64,000 bases of DNA from Excoecaria cochinchinensis (taxonomy: Eukaryota > Streptophyta > Magnoliopsida > Malpighiales > Euphorbiaceae). Numbering within the stretch: position 1 is the first letter of the stretch; every line of letters begins with the position of its first letter. The notes under the pieces are model-generated. The model ran no database searches. It saw only the letters and a list, made by a program, of their open reading frames with translations, and had not been told where the DNA came from. Below are positions 36,092 to 50,029 of the stretch, piece after piece. The DNA is taken from NCBI GenBank assembly GCA_947683425.1, contig CANTUQ010000031.1, forward strand, positions 3,793,001 through 3,857,000, given 5' to 3'. The translations under genes and the position numbers were made by a program.

Positions 36092-37544
36092 TGTTGGGTT
36101 TCATCGCAGTAATTCAAATTAAGAGCAGCGGAGTAAAAATCGAAACCCAAACAGGATCCATGTATTTCAATTTATTCAAAAGGAGGGATAAAGATTTACC
36201 AACCTTTCTCAACGCAGAAAAGTCAAAATTAACGCATTTGATTCGGACTACAGGCGCTGCTCCAATCACGAACGCCCTCTACCGGTATCCACACGCATGA
36301 ACTGACGAATAGATTATCACAGGGGTGCTAGCTCCCTCTCTTGCGACTGGATTTTTCAAAGGATTTTCTCTTCATTTTCTTTCTCAAAGAAAATGGGGTG
36401 GCTAGGGTTTTAAGTGGCGGCTAGGGTTTCTTAAAATAGCCTCTCTTAGGAAAATGTAGTCAGAAAACCCTAGAGAGATAAATTAGGCATATTATCTCTT
36501 ATTCAAAAATAAGAGATATATATATATATATACACACACATATATTTATTTATTTCTTATTCAAAAATAAGAAATATCATATGTAAATATATTTATATAT
36601 CATTACGAAATTTAAATATAAATACCCATATTTATATACTTTCATAATACCCAAATTAAAATCCAATCTATTCATTATGGACTTGGTGTGTGACCCAATA
36701 GGTTTATATTAAGTTGGCAGTGGGTCCAATTCCATAATAGGCCCACAAGTCATAATTGGTCTCTAGCAAGACATTATGACTACCCAAATAATATAAATAT
36801 CGTAAGTCCAATTTTAATCTAACAACAGAACATGTTATTATCCTTTTGTCACACGATATCTTGTTTGAACATAAGTCATAGTCAATGTCAAACTTATATT
36901 GTTCAAACATATAATTTCTCGATCACTAAATAGACTGATAAATTCAAATGACATTGATCAAACTATCAATTCATTCGAGCACGACCATGCATTTTACAGT
37001 CCTACTTATCGAGGGGCCCAATAGATATCTCTCTCATAAGAGAGGGATAAATTCCATCTTGATTATTCACTTTCCTCTGCATAATTCTCATTATGTCTGA
37101 TTATAAACTTTATAATTATCCAATTAAAGATAATGTTTGATTATGTCAAAACATAATGTTCCTTATATAGGAAACCGTGATAACCTTAGGTCAGATGATT
37201 CAATAACATATCTATTATAAGAACACTTATGACACTATCTTATGTAGTTATCTCACAGTGGGTCTATCCAGTACCTTGTTCTCTAACAAGTACCTATAGA
37301 TTTGATTTATATCATCATATATGATCATCCCATGATTATCAATGCAAATCTATACTAGTCTTAACTTATCTTTATGCCCTTTAGTGATAAATGACTAGGG
37401 ACGACATGAATAACATGGTTATTCATAAACATTACAATAATGTAACATACTAATAATATTAATGTGAAGAAAACCATTATATAAATGAAAATGTAATGAT
37501 TACATCAAGGTCCAAATATTTGGTCTAGGGCATAACCACTAACA
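36092..37544 (-). repeat. 3' LTR of copia 2
   Basis: On the plus strand TGTTGGGTTTC to CCACTAACA. Holds a TA/CA microsatellite near 36519-36545. Confidence 0.93.
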
Positions 37545-37553
37545 ATCTCCCAG
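37545..37553 (-). promoter_or_regulatory. Polypurine tract of copia 2
   Basis: Minus strand CTGGGAGAT directly before the 3' LTR. Confidence 0.75.
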
Positions 37554-37618
37554 TTGCACTAGGCCCAATCATACATATATCTAATACCCATTGACCTAGT
37601 ATGTCCATCATGTTTGGC

Positions 37619-40600
37619 TTACGGGAGAGCCTTGGTAAGTGGATCAGCAATGTTGTCATCAGTAGGTACTCTGCATATCTTGACGTCTCCCCTCTCAATT
37701 ATTTCTTGAATGAGATGAAAATGCCTGAGTATATGTTTTGATCTCTGATGAGATCTAGGCTCTTTAGCTTGTGCAATAGCACCATTGTTATCACAGTAAA
37801 GATCCACAGGGTCGTCGATACTTGGTACTACTCCCAACTCAGCAATGAATTTCTTGATTCATACTGCTTCTTTAGCTGCATCTGATGCTGCTATATACTC
37901 AGCTTCTGTTGTAGAATCAGTGACAGTGCTTTGTTTAGAACTTTTCCAGCTTACAGCACCTCCATTTAACACAAACACACATCCTGACTGTGATCTAAGG
38001 TCATCTTTATCAGATTGGAAGCTTGCATCTATATAACCATTTATTATTAGCTCATCTTCCAATCCTCCATATATCAAGAATGCATCCTTAGTTCTTCTCA
38101 AGTACTTAAGGATATTCTTAACAGCTGTCCAGTGACTTTCACCAGGATCTGACTGGTATCTGCTCGTCATGCTCAAAGCATACAAAATTTCTGGTCGAGT
38201 GCATAACATGGCATACATAATTGATCCTATAGCCGAAGCATAAGGAATCATACTCATGCAATCTCGCTCATCAGATGTTATTGGACATTGAGTCTTGCTA
38301 AGAGTAATGCCATGAGACATTGGCAAAAATCCTCTTTTGGAATTTTGCATACCGAATCTATTTAGCACCTTATTTATATAAGTGCTTTGACTCAGACCAA
38401 TTATCCTTTTAGATCTATCCCTATAGATCTTAATTCAAAGGATATAAGCAGCTTCACCCAAATCTTTCATTGAAAAAGATTTCCCTAACCATTCTTTGTC
38501 TTTTGCATGATAGGGATGTCATTTTCAATGAGTAATATGTCATCGACATATAATACAAGAAACATCACAGCACTCCCACTAATCTTCTTGTATACACAAG
38601 GTTCTTCCTCATTTTTGATGAACCCAAACTCTTTGACTGTTTCATCAAAACGAAGATTCCAGCTCCGAGAAGCTTGCTTCAATCCATAAATGGATCTTTG
38701 CAGCTTACATACCTTTCTAGAATTCTCAGGATGGAAAAAACCCTTAGGTTGTGTCATGTACACATCCTCAAGTAAGTTTCCATTAAGAAACGCTGTTTTG
38801 ACATCCATTTGCCATATCTCATAGTCATAATATGCAGCAATGGCAATAAGAATCCTTATTGATTTAAGCATTGCAACTGGTGAAAAGGTTTCATCATAGT
38901 TAATACCATGATGAGTTTGTTTGAAACCTATTGCAACGAGCCTTGCTTTAAAGGTATTTACTTTGCCATCCATGTCAGTTTTCTTTTAAAAACCCATTTG
39001 CACCCAATGGTTTTAATTCCTTCAGATGGATCAATCAAGTTCCAAACTTGATTATCATACATGGATTGCATCTCAAATTTCATGGCTTCTAGCTATTTCT
39101 CAGATTTTGGACCAGACACAACATCTTGATAGGTAGTAGGCTCATATTGATCCATGAGCATTACTTCACGACTATCCATCACAAGAAATCCATATCTCTC
39201 AGGCTTATGTCGTATCCTATCAGATCTACGTGGTACTTGTGTAACAGGTACAGGTTCCACAACAGTTTGTGAAACTTGTTGAGTTTCCATCAATAGTTCT
39301 ATGTTATCTTGTGGTTCTTGAATTTCTTCAAGTTGTACTTTACTCCCACTGGTTCTTTTAGAAATAAATTCTTTTTCTGAAAAGAAACCATTTCGAGCAA
39401 CAAACACTTTGTTCTCAGAAGGGTTATAAAAGTAATATCCTTTAGTTTCCTTAAGATATCCCACAAAAAGACATTTAACATATTTTGGTGCTAATTTATC
39501 CGAGACTTATCATTTGACATAAACCTCACAGCCCCAAATCTTTAGAAAAGATAAACTAGGAGTTCTCCCAGTCCAGATCTCATATGGTGTCTTTTCAACC
39601 GCTTTAGATGGAACTCAGTTCAAAGTGAATGCGGCTGTTTCTAATGTATAACCCCAAAAGGATAAAGGAAGATCTGTTTGACTCATCATAGATCGAACCA
39701 TATCCAATAAAGTTTGATTCCTCCTTTCAGATACACCATTCCATTGTGGTGTTCCTGGTGGAGTTAATTGTGAAATAATTCCACAATCTCTTAGATGATT
39801 GTCAAACTCTTGGCTTAAATATTCACCACCTCGATTAGATCGAAGTGCCTTAATAGTTTTACCAACCTGATTTTGTACTTCATTTTGAGAGGTTTTGAAC
39901 ATTTCAAATGATTCATGTTTATGTTTCATTAGATAGACATAGCCATATCTACTGAAATCATAAGTGAATGTAATGAAGTACTGAAATCCTCCTCTGGCAT
40001 TTATGCTTAATGGGCCACGTACATTAGAATGTACAAAGCCTAATAAGTCAGTGGCCCTTTCACTATGTCCAGTGAAAGGATCGTTTTATCATCTTGCCTA
40101 ATAAACAAGATTTGCAATTATCAAATGATTTAAAATCAAATGATTGCAAAAATCCATCTTGATGGATTTTAGATATGCGTTTCTCATTTATATGACTAAG
40201 GTGACAATGCCATAAATATTTTGTATTTAAATCATTTGGTTTGGATTTCTTTGTAGTTATGTTATAAATATCATGATTATTGGATGTTTCTAGATTTAGG
40301 ACATAAAGCCCATAATATGAATCAGCAAAACCATAAAGCATGTCATCATAGTAAATAGAACATTTCTTATTCTTAATAAGAAAAGAAAAACCTTCATCAT
40401 CCAAACATGAAACTGAAATAATATTCCTACTCAAACTAGGAACATAATAGCAATTGTTCAAAGCTAACAAAAACCCATTGGGCAAAGTCAATTCATAAGT
40501 CCCTACAGCTAGCGTAGCAACTTTTGCTCCATTTCCTACTCGTAGGTCCACTTCACCCTTTCTCAGTTGCCTACTCCTTTTGAGTCCCTACACATTTGTA

Positions 40601-41522
40601 CAAATGTGAGATCCACATCCAGTAACCAATGCCCAGGAAGTAGAAGTAGATAAATTAATTTCTATAACATAAATACCTGAAGATGTAGTCTCACCACTCT
40701 TCTTCTTCTTCAATTCTTCCAAGTAAAGCTTGCAGTTTCTCTTCTAATGACTAGGTTCATTGAAATGGAAGCAAACTCCCTCCTTTGGAGCTTTAGTCTT
40801 GGGCTTGGTCTTGGGCTTAGGCTTACCACCAACTTTTGCCTTAGCCTTTCCCTTACCCTTAACTTTCATGCCTTTCCCTTTGTTAACCATCAGAACATGG
40901 CCAGGCTTCTTATTGATGCTTTGCTCAGCTGTTTTGAGCATGGCATGCAACTCAGCTATAGATTTCTCCATATTATTCATATTGTAGTTCATGACAAAAT
41001 GGTCATAACTATCAAGCAATGAATTAAGGATAAAATCTGTTGCCAGTTCTAAATTGAGGGGAAATCCAAGCGTCTCAATGTGATCAATATAGCCCTTCAT
41101 TTTCAGAACATGAGAGCTAACTGAAGCACCTTCAGCCATCTTACAAGAATGCGATGCTCTAGTAGTCTCATACCTTTCTTGCCTTGCCTTCTGTTGGAAG
41201 GTCTACTTGAGATGAGTACTCAACTCATAAGCGTCCACATTTTCCATATGCTTCTGAAGCTCTGGAGCCATGGTAGCTAACATAAGATAGCCAACATCCA
41301 CATAATCATCAATATATTTCTTGTGTTTCTCTTTGACCGCCCTTGTAGCATCAGCAAGTGGGTCATTAGGAATAGGCTCATCCAGCACATATAGCTTCCT
41401 TTTTGCTTGAGAACAACTCTTAAGTTCCTGAAACAGTCAAGGAAGTTTGTGCCAGTTTCCTTAAGTTTGTCTTTCTCAATAACAGATCGCAGTGACATAG
41501 TAGAAGTGTTATTTGATGCCAT
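37619..41522 (-). pseudogene. Copia 2 gag-pol pseudogene
   Basis: Domains run in copia order on the minus strand. Gag from about 41522, with a frameshift near 41390. The zinc knuckle has decayed: the second cysteine reads F and a stop replaces the residue after H (about 40746). The protease site reads VTGC, so the catalytic Asp is lost. Gag-pre-integrase 40551-40063. Integrase with SNRGGEYLSQEFD and GTPQWNGVSERR (39929-39615). Linker (39464-39093). Reverse transcriptase 38973-38485 with YVDD intact. RNase H 38368-37859, then a TGA in place of an expected Trp, then 37837-37619 with the final CDNNGAIAQAKEP. Several stops and frameshifts mean no functional product. Confidence 0.9.
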
Positions 41523-41540
41523 TAATCTACAAACATGCAA

Positions 41541-42659
41541 GATAAATTATATTAGTACCAATTTCACTTTAGGTTTTCTCATAAACTACCACTAAAAAAA
41601 TAACCCTCAATAAAATTACAACAATTATAATAATTTAGTGGGCTAAGATCCATATTTTACCTAATTCTAAGTCAGCTTTGGCATGACTCTTAAAATTAAG
41701 TTATTTAGGTAGATAACTCTTTTACCAATTACATCTCATGCAACTCTTAGATCATTTATGGGATTTTGACATCATATGTCCCGGCAAGTTATAATCCCAT
41801 CTTATGCCCTTAGGCCCAAAACCGTTTTGATAGCCTAATTAAGTAGCACCATTACCCATCCTGCCTTACTAGGATAACCTAATGTACTCCGCTTTAGCAG
41901 AACCTACATTTTGGTGATCTTAGTCTTGACAAGTGTTTTTAATCATGGGTGGCATATGACTTAAAATTATGATGAGGTATTTTAATTTTAACTTATGATG
42001 TCTAATTATTTATATATGTCATGTATCATTTCATATATGGCATCTCATACACATATATAAATATTCATCGCATTATATACTAAGAGAATATGCATAATAT
42101 ATAAAACGTTTCATAGCATGGCCAAAATCTATTTTGATCCTCATAAACCAATATGAAGATCAAAGGTCAATCATAGGTGTTTTACATGGACTTGATCAAC
42201 AGCTTCCATCTTGCACCTCCATCGCTATGGAATTGGATTGATCTCCATTGCTGCTCTTTGTCTTCATTACAATAATGATACAAAAATATTCTACTATAAC
42301 TATTGAATAAAACAAAGATTACAACGAAAATTAATGACACGTAGGTCGTATTTAAAAATTACAAACCCTTAAAATAGATAAAATAAATCTCATCCACATG
42401 AGATTCAATTGGCCATGCTATGCACCATGTAAAGACATCATACATACATAAAATAAATCATGTTATCTCATATCATGCATAATATATTCTTTTTTTTTAT
42501 AAACTGATATATTAAAATTACTGAATAATAATTATGAACGACATATAAGGCACTACGAAGAGGTAGCACGGATGCCCCACTACAACTACAATTCATGCCA
42601 ACAAAATCATATATATATCACACACATAAATATATTTGAATCAATTGAATATACAAGTG
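41541..42659 (-). other. Untranslated leader of copia 2
   Basis: About 1.1 kb between gag and primer-binding site without a useful open frame. It is shorter than the 1.77-kb leader of copia 1. Confidence 0.6.
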
Positions 42660-42671
42660 GCTCTGATACCA
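42660..42671 (-). promoter_or_regulatory. Primer-binding site of copia 2
   Basis: Minus strand TGGTATCAGAGC, one base from the 5' LTR that ends at 42673. Confidence 0.93.
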
Positions 42672-42672
42672 C

Positions 42673-43095
42673 TGTTGGGTTTCATCGCATCAATTCAAAT
42701 TAAGTGCAGCAAAATATAAATCAAAACTCAAACAGGATCCATGTATTTCAATTGATTCAAAAGGAGGGATAAACATTTACCAACCTTTCTCAACGCAGAA
42801 AAGTCAAAATTAACTCCTTTGATTCGGACTACAGGCACTGCTCCAATCACGAATGCCCTCTACCGGTATCCACACGCACGAACCGACGAACAGATTATCG
42901 CAAGGGTTCTAGCTCCCTCTCTTGCGACTAGATTTTTCAAAGGATTTTCTCTTTGTTTTCTTTCTCAAAGAAAATGGGGTGGCTAGGGTTTTTAAGTGGC
43001 GGCTAGGATTTCTCAAAATAGCCTCTATTAGAAAAATGTAGTCAGAAAATGCTAGAGAGATAAATTAGGGATATTATCTCTTATTCAAAAATATG

Positions 43096-43130
<35 letters not shown>

Positions 43131-44133
43131 TATATTTATTTATTTCTTATTCAAAAATAAGAAATATCATATGTAAATATATTTATATATCATTACGAAA
43201 TTTAAATATAAATACCCATATTTATATAATTTCATAATACCCTAATTAAAATCCAATCTATTCATTGTGGTCTTGGTGTGTGACCCAATAGGCTTATATT
43301 AAGTTGGCAGTGGGCCCAATTCCACAATAGGGCCACAAGTCATAATTGGTCTCTAGCAAGACATTATGACTACTTAAATAATATAAATATCGTAAGTCCG
43401 ATTTTAACCGGACAACAGAACATGTTATTATCTTTTTATCACACGATATCTTGTTTGAACATAAGTCATGGTCAATGTCAAACTTATGTTGTTCAAAAAT
43501 ATAATTTCCCGATCACTAAGTAGACTGATAAATTCAAATGACATTAATCACACTATCAATTCATTTGAGCATGGCCATACATTTTACAGTCCTACTTATC
43601 GAGTGGCCCAATAGATATCTCTCTCATAAGAGAGGGACAAATTCTATCTTAATTATTCACTTTACTTTGCATAATTCTCATTATATCTGACCATAAACTT
43701 TATAATTATCCGATTAAAGATAATGTTTGATTATGTCAAAACATAATGTTCCTTATGTAGGAAACCGTGATAACCTCAGGTCAAAGGATTCAATAACATA
43801 TCTATTATAAGATCACTTATGACACTATCCCATGTAGTGATCTCACAGTGGGTCTATCCAGTACCTTGTTCTCTAACAAGTACCTATAGGTTTGATTTAT
43901 ATCACATATATAATCATCCCATGATTATCAATGCAAATCTATACTAGTCTTAATTTATCTTTATACCTTTTAGTGATAAATGACTAGCGACGACATGAAT
44001 AATATGGTTATTCATAAACATTACAATAATCTAACATGCCAATAATATTAATGTGAAGAAAACCATTATATAAATGAAAATGTAATGATTACATCAAGAT
44101 CAAAATATTTGGCCTAGAGCATAACCACTAACA
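42673..44133 (-). repeat. 5' LTR of copia 2
   Basis: 1461 bp. Differs from the 3' LTR partly through a (CA)n tract at about 43095-43126, where the 3' LTR has mixed TA and CA. Confidence 0.93.
43095..43126. repeat. (AC)n microsatellite
   Basis: About 16 AC units within the 5' LTR of copia 2. Confidence 0.9.
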
Positions 44134-46726
44134 CTTTTTCCTTATCAAATTACATTTAAATCCTAACATTATCCTTATTATGATCAATTACACTTAAGTC
44201 CCTCCCTTTTCACTTATTTACAATAATGCCATTAATTTACTTTTCTACCCTTCTTTGCCACTTAGTTACAATTACATCATTATCTTAAACTTAATTAAGT
44301 TACACACACATCCATAATCATTATATATTACCAATTAAAACCATTATACATCTATTAATTATTCATACAACAATATTTTATAATTCTTGATTACTCGTTC
44401 ACTAATTATCAATTGCGCGTTTATTACCTATATCATTGATTAATTACACTTTAACCCCTCAATTAGCCTTAATATTGTAAATTTATAATTTGGTCCTTAA
44501 ATTTTATATTAATTTACGATCTTACCCTTAATTGTTTCACATTTACAAAAAATACCACTAATTAGTTTCATTGTTACATTTGTTTATCATTTGGTGTATA
44601 ATTTACGATTTATCCCTTACCCTAACATTTTAAAATCAAATTACACTTTAATTCTTATTTTGCCTTAAATTCCAATTTTGCCATTCCAATTCATTATAAT
44701 TACAATTATGCCACTAATTAATCTTAATTTTACTTTTAATTTATTATTAACTTACAATTTCACATTTTAGTCCTTAAACCACTCATTTAAATTATTTATC
44801 CACTTAGATACTTACATTAGTCAATAATTACACTTAAGTCCTTTAAATTGCTATTTCTTTGTAAAATTCCATTTAGGTCCTTAACAATTCCAATTATGTC
44901 CCCATTCTTTTCCAATAATTCCATATACATCCCTACCTTTCCAATAATTCCATCTATGTCCCTTCTTTTTCAATAATTCCCATTTACGTCCCTAACTTTT
45001 ACATTAATACCATTTATGTCCTCATCTTTTCAATAATTACAACTATGTCCCTTATTTTCTCTTAATGACCAAAATACCCTTATTTATACTCATATTACTC
45101 CTTAATCATTATATAGCCTACAAAATTATATTTTAGCTCCTATTTTACCACTTTCACTCCAAATTATAGTTTAGTCCTCATTTCCATTTCTTAACTTCAT
45201 TATCACTTCTATTACACTTTTCACCCAATTTACACTATTTTCCACTATTAAGTGTAAAATTACCGTTTTGCCCCTAAACTTTCTATTTCTTTTAATTTAG
45301 TCCCATTTTCACTCATTTTCTTATTTATCACTATTTTAATCAATTTTATTACATAATTACTATTATGCTCCTAGTATGTACCCGATAAAAAAATCTACTG
45401 ACCGGATACGCAGGACGTGGACCCCATAGATCCACTACACTATAAAATGATCCCGATAGGACCATTTATCACTGCATTGCACTACATTGCTCACTTTAAT
45501 CAGTATACATTGTGACAGATCGTCATTGGCCTATTAATAGTGAGTCGCCATGACTCGTACCGCGGTGTGGAATCCCTATGGCTAGCCAATTATATCCTGA
45601 ACTAGATTTCACTACCAGATCACTACTAAGGGCAATAATCATCAAAATTTCACTTAAATCATATATTATATCAACATGTATCATTTGGCCTTGCCATCAT
45701 TTACACTTATAAATTTGCATACACACTCACTTATCATTATTTAGCCAATTTATGCCATAATATACATTTATAGATCAAAATACACAATGTTATGCCATTA
45801 TAACCATTCTACTATTAAGGTATTTAATTCACTTAATCACTTAATCATGCCAATTACATGTTATACACATCATTTTGATCATTCACATGCCTTTAACCAT
45901 TCACACTAATAATTCTCATATTATTCCATTCGGCCCAGGTAACATTAATTCACTAAGGTTATTTTTCATTCCTTTAACCACTCAATCATACACTACACAT
46001 ATTATACACATCATAATCATTATTTATATGCTATAAACACCTAATATACATTAAGTTTTCCTTATGTTTCCATTTGGCCAAACTTAGAGTTTTTATAGCT
46101 TAAAGTTTTAATTTATTTTAAACACATTTACAGACTTATTTAAGCCACTAATCATGTTTATCAAGTTAAATTCAATTATACATGCATATTTCACATACTT
46201 TATGTTTAAATATAACATAAAATCATGCATTTTTAATGGAAAATGAAGGATATTGTATCCACTAATCTTAGATCCTTGCTTTCCATGCTTAGAGCTCCCT
46301 TATCCATGCCTTAGTCCTTTGAAACACCTTCCTCTATAAAAGTTCCTTAAGTGGTCGAATATGCAAGGGTACAAAATCATCATTTTCTTCGCTTATAAAT
46401 TCAATATAATATCATAAACATACTCTACATACCTTAAAATACCTATTGGAACCTTTAAATCAAATTATAGAACCCTAAATCACATACCTCATTTTTGGGA
46501 CATAACCTTTGTTAATTGCTTTTTCCCACTTCTAATCCACCAAATGGACTCCTATCACCAACACCATGTTGTAGAGGAGCTGAAATTTGTCTAGGGGGCT
46601 TAGATTTAGGGACAAAATTTGATGAAAGGTGAAGAAATTTGGTGAGGGAACAATTCGGCTAAGAGAGGAGGAAAAGGAGCTGCTGGAATTCTGCTAATTT
46701 CTATAGAGAAATCTAATATTCCAGCC

Positions 46727-46734
46727 TTTATATA
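46727..46734 (-). promoter_or_regulatory. Probable TATA box of the X LTR
   Basis: Minus-strand TATATAAA about 1.2 kb from the LTR start at 47939, followed by a CT-rich leader-like stretch. X copies 1 and 2 have related downstream sequence. Confidence 0.5.
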
Positions 46735-47163
46735 GCCTCTCCTAATGGGCCAAGCCATGGGCCAATCAATTGGGCCAAACCCAAAGCCCATTTAAGTAAT
46801 TTAAGCCCATTTTTAACCCAAAAATAATTTCCCTCACTTTCCAAATTCAATTTCACTCAAAATCAATTCCAAAATTTTTAAAATATATAATTTAGTCTCC
46901 ATGTAAAATTTTAACTCAATCTGAAACCATTTTTCGGTCTGATAATTTCTTACCAGTCCGACAACTCAATTTTCTGTCTCACCGTAAAATTTATTTTTCA
47001 TTACCATTTGATTCTCTATAATATTTCAAGCAAATTCATAATTTTAGATAATTTTTTTGAAGTCCATAGCTCCATTTAGAGTCCGGTCAAACTAATCAAA
47101 CCAAAGTCAATTGTTCGACCGATCTGGTCACTGGTTGAACCGGTTCGGTTCACTTTCCATCCT

Positions 47164-47656
47164 TAACATTTTTTTCACTCTTAATAACTCATTTAACCTT
47201 AGTTTTATCTCAATCAGGGTCTTTATCTGGTTCGGTTCACCAATTTTTTTCAGTGTCACCATAAAATTACTTTTTCACCACCAAACTGTTCTACACACTA
47301 TCCGAAATCTATCTATGCCTTCAGATAACTTTTCAGAGGTCATTTACTATCTTTAAAGCCTCGATCAAATTTAGGTAAAACTAGTTACTATTTGAATCGA
47401 ACTAGAGGCTTAACATCTTTTTCACTCTTAATAACCCATTTAACCTTGGTTTCATCTCAATCAGGGTCCTTATCCAGTTCGGTTCACCAATTTTTTTCAG
47501 TGTCACCATAAAATTATTTTTTCACCACCAAACTGTTCTACACACTATCCTGAGTCTATTTATGCCTTCAGATAACTTTTCAAAGGTCATTTACTATCTT
47601 TAAAGCCTCGATCAAATTTCGGTCAAACTAGTTACTATTTGAATCGAACCAGAAGC
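47164..47656. repeat. 247-bp tandem duplication in X copy 3
   Basis: 47164-47410 and 47411-47656 are highly similar (shared 'ttttcactcttaataac', 'ccaaactgttctacacac', 'tttaaagcctcgatc'). They lie in the U3 side of the LTR. Copies 1 and 2 do not show this duplication. Confidence 0.92.
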
Positions 47657-47939
47657 TTTTCTTCAGTTTGACTTTCGGGGACCTATTTGACCACATTTTC
47701 ACTTCAAATTGCATCAATAGACTCCATTTAACAGGCACTTTCCAACAGTCCAATAAAATCATTTTCCATACAGGCTTCCTAGCAGGTCACCCATTAGGGG
47801 CTTCCCTAGCCTGAACACGTTTAACCTTTATTCTCTACTGTATTTTAGGACCCAATCACTGATATTTTCAAATGAAATTCACACCATACATTTCATAGAT
47901 TTCGCTGATCCCTACTGACCCGGTATTGGGGCCATTACA

Positions 47940-48014
47940 TTTAAAATTATCTATTTTTGGTTTGTTTGAAGAGTTTTTGTTGTTAAGTCATATTATGTGT
48001 TATAGAAACCCAAT
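47940..48014 (+). mobile_element. Y-family LTR, continuation
   Basis: Resumes 33697-34500 after X copy 3, starting with the TTTAA duplication, then stops at the start of a T LTR. Confidence 0.5.
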
Positions 48015-48950
48015 TGTAGACACCAGATCCCGAGGTAGCTCAGATCAGAGTTACCCAATGAGAACACCGATATCTATTTCACAGTTGGAGGGCTAAAATT
48101 ATGGATTTTCACCTTTGAATTTCACAAAATTTGGAAGTTATCTTTGACTAAAACCCTTTTGTGTTTTTACTAGGCTTAAAAAGGTTTTCAATAATGAAAA
48201 AATCCATTTTTTTAGTGATCGACGGCCGTCCCTCATGAGGGACGCCAGTCGATCGAGCTTCAGGGGTGCCTGTCTCAACAGACCCTATGACGAATGACCT
48301 ATTGAGTGACGGACGCCCGTCCCTCACTTGAGGGATGCCCGTTGGTTGCTCTTAGGGACATCCAATTCCTGAGCGACAGACTACTCAAGGGTAAGACGAG
48401 AATTCATGTTTTCTGGTCAAGCGACGGTCGTTCTTCAAACGAGGAACGCCTATTGGTCATGATCTGATATTGAATTTCCAGATTTCCTTTAATGGGAAAT
48501 CCAGAATTTTGATCTTAGAAATTGAAGGTCAGATTTTCTACGATTATTGGAAGATTTCAGGGGATTTTGATTTCAAAAAGGCTGATTTTGCTCCTTAAAA
48601 TCATTTTAAAATCCAGCTTTTCAAGCATTTAGAGCCTAAAAATTAAGAACTTTTCTCCAGGTTGAGGAGAGGAGGATTTTTGGGGAGAAAACTGACTTCA
48701 AAATGAAGAATTTCTCTTCACATTTGATTTTCTTTCAAAATTCGTTTTCAAAAATCAAAGGATCTGATTGAGAAAGAGAAATTAATTCTCTTTTTTTGAT
48801 TTACTCTATCATACTTTCATTGTTTTGAAGTAACATTTTTAGAGAGAGAAATTGATTTTTCTTACTGTTTTTTTTAATTCAATCAGCTTTGTGAAATTCA
48901 AGGTAGAAATTTATAGTTTCATTGCCTTCCAGAAATCAACATACTGAGGA
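48015..48950 (+). mobile_element. T-family LTR, 5' fragment
   Basis: Starts TGTAGACACCAGATCCCGAG at 48015. Its R/U5 end is absent; it joins copia 3 sequence through a TA microsatellite at 48951. The left flank is CCAAT. No coding region. Confidence 0.75.
48226..48450. repeat. Hairpin-word cluster in T LTR U3
   Basis: Perfect palindrome GTCCCTCATGAGGGAC at 48228-48243, then a degenerate unit GTCCCTCACTTGAGGGAT at about 48319-48336. A third unit near 48428 has arms GTTCTTC and GAGGAAC. The cluster is about 210-430 bp from the LTR start. Confidence 0.88.
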
Positions 48951-48974
48951 TATATATATATATATATATATATA
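48951..48974. repeat. (TA)n at an element junction
   Basis: About 12 TA units joining the T LTR fragment to a truncated copia 3 LTR. Likely the site of a microhomology-mediated deletion. Confidence 0.85.

Positions 48975-50029
<1,055 letters not shown>

Larger units (their letters stand above)
36092..44133 (-). mobile_element. Old Ty1/copia element (copia 2), complete but decayed
   Basis: 8042 bp with LTRs of 1453 and 1461 bp. Primer-binding site 42671-42660, polypurine tract at 37545-37553, and target duplication CTTTT at 36087-36091 and 44134-44138. The LTRs differ by several percent: roughly 5-8% in the stretch compared by eye, with clustered changes. It is much older than copia 1. Its proteins resemble copia 1 (gag begins MASNNTSTMSLRSVIEKDK), so the two are related families. 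Confidence 0.93.
34501..47939 (-). mobile_element. Solo X-family LTR (copy 3), split by copia element 2
   Basis: TGTAACACCC at 34501 to GGCCATTACA at 47939, with perfect target duplication TTTAA (34496-34500, 47940-47944). Without copia 2 it is about 5.4 kb, matching copy 1. On the minus strand a TATA box (46734-46727) is followed by a leader-like sequence, which sets the orientation. No gene in 34501-36091 or 44134-47939; 44150-45350 is AT-rich with many 'tatgtccc'-type words. Confidence 0.85.

Noticed and set aside
36091..36300. 69-codon open frame at an LTR start
   Set aside because: It begins one base before the copia 2 LTR and is not kept in the sister LTR at 42673.
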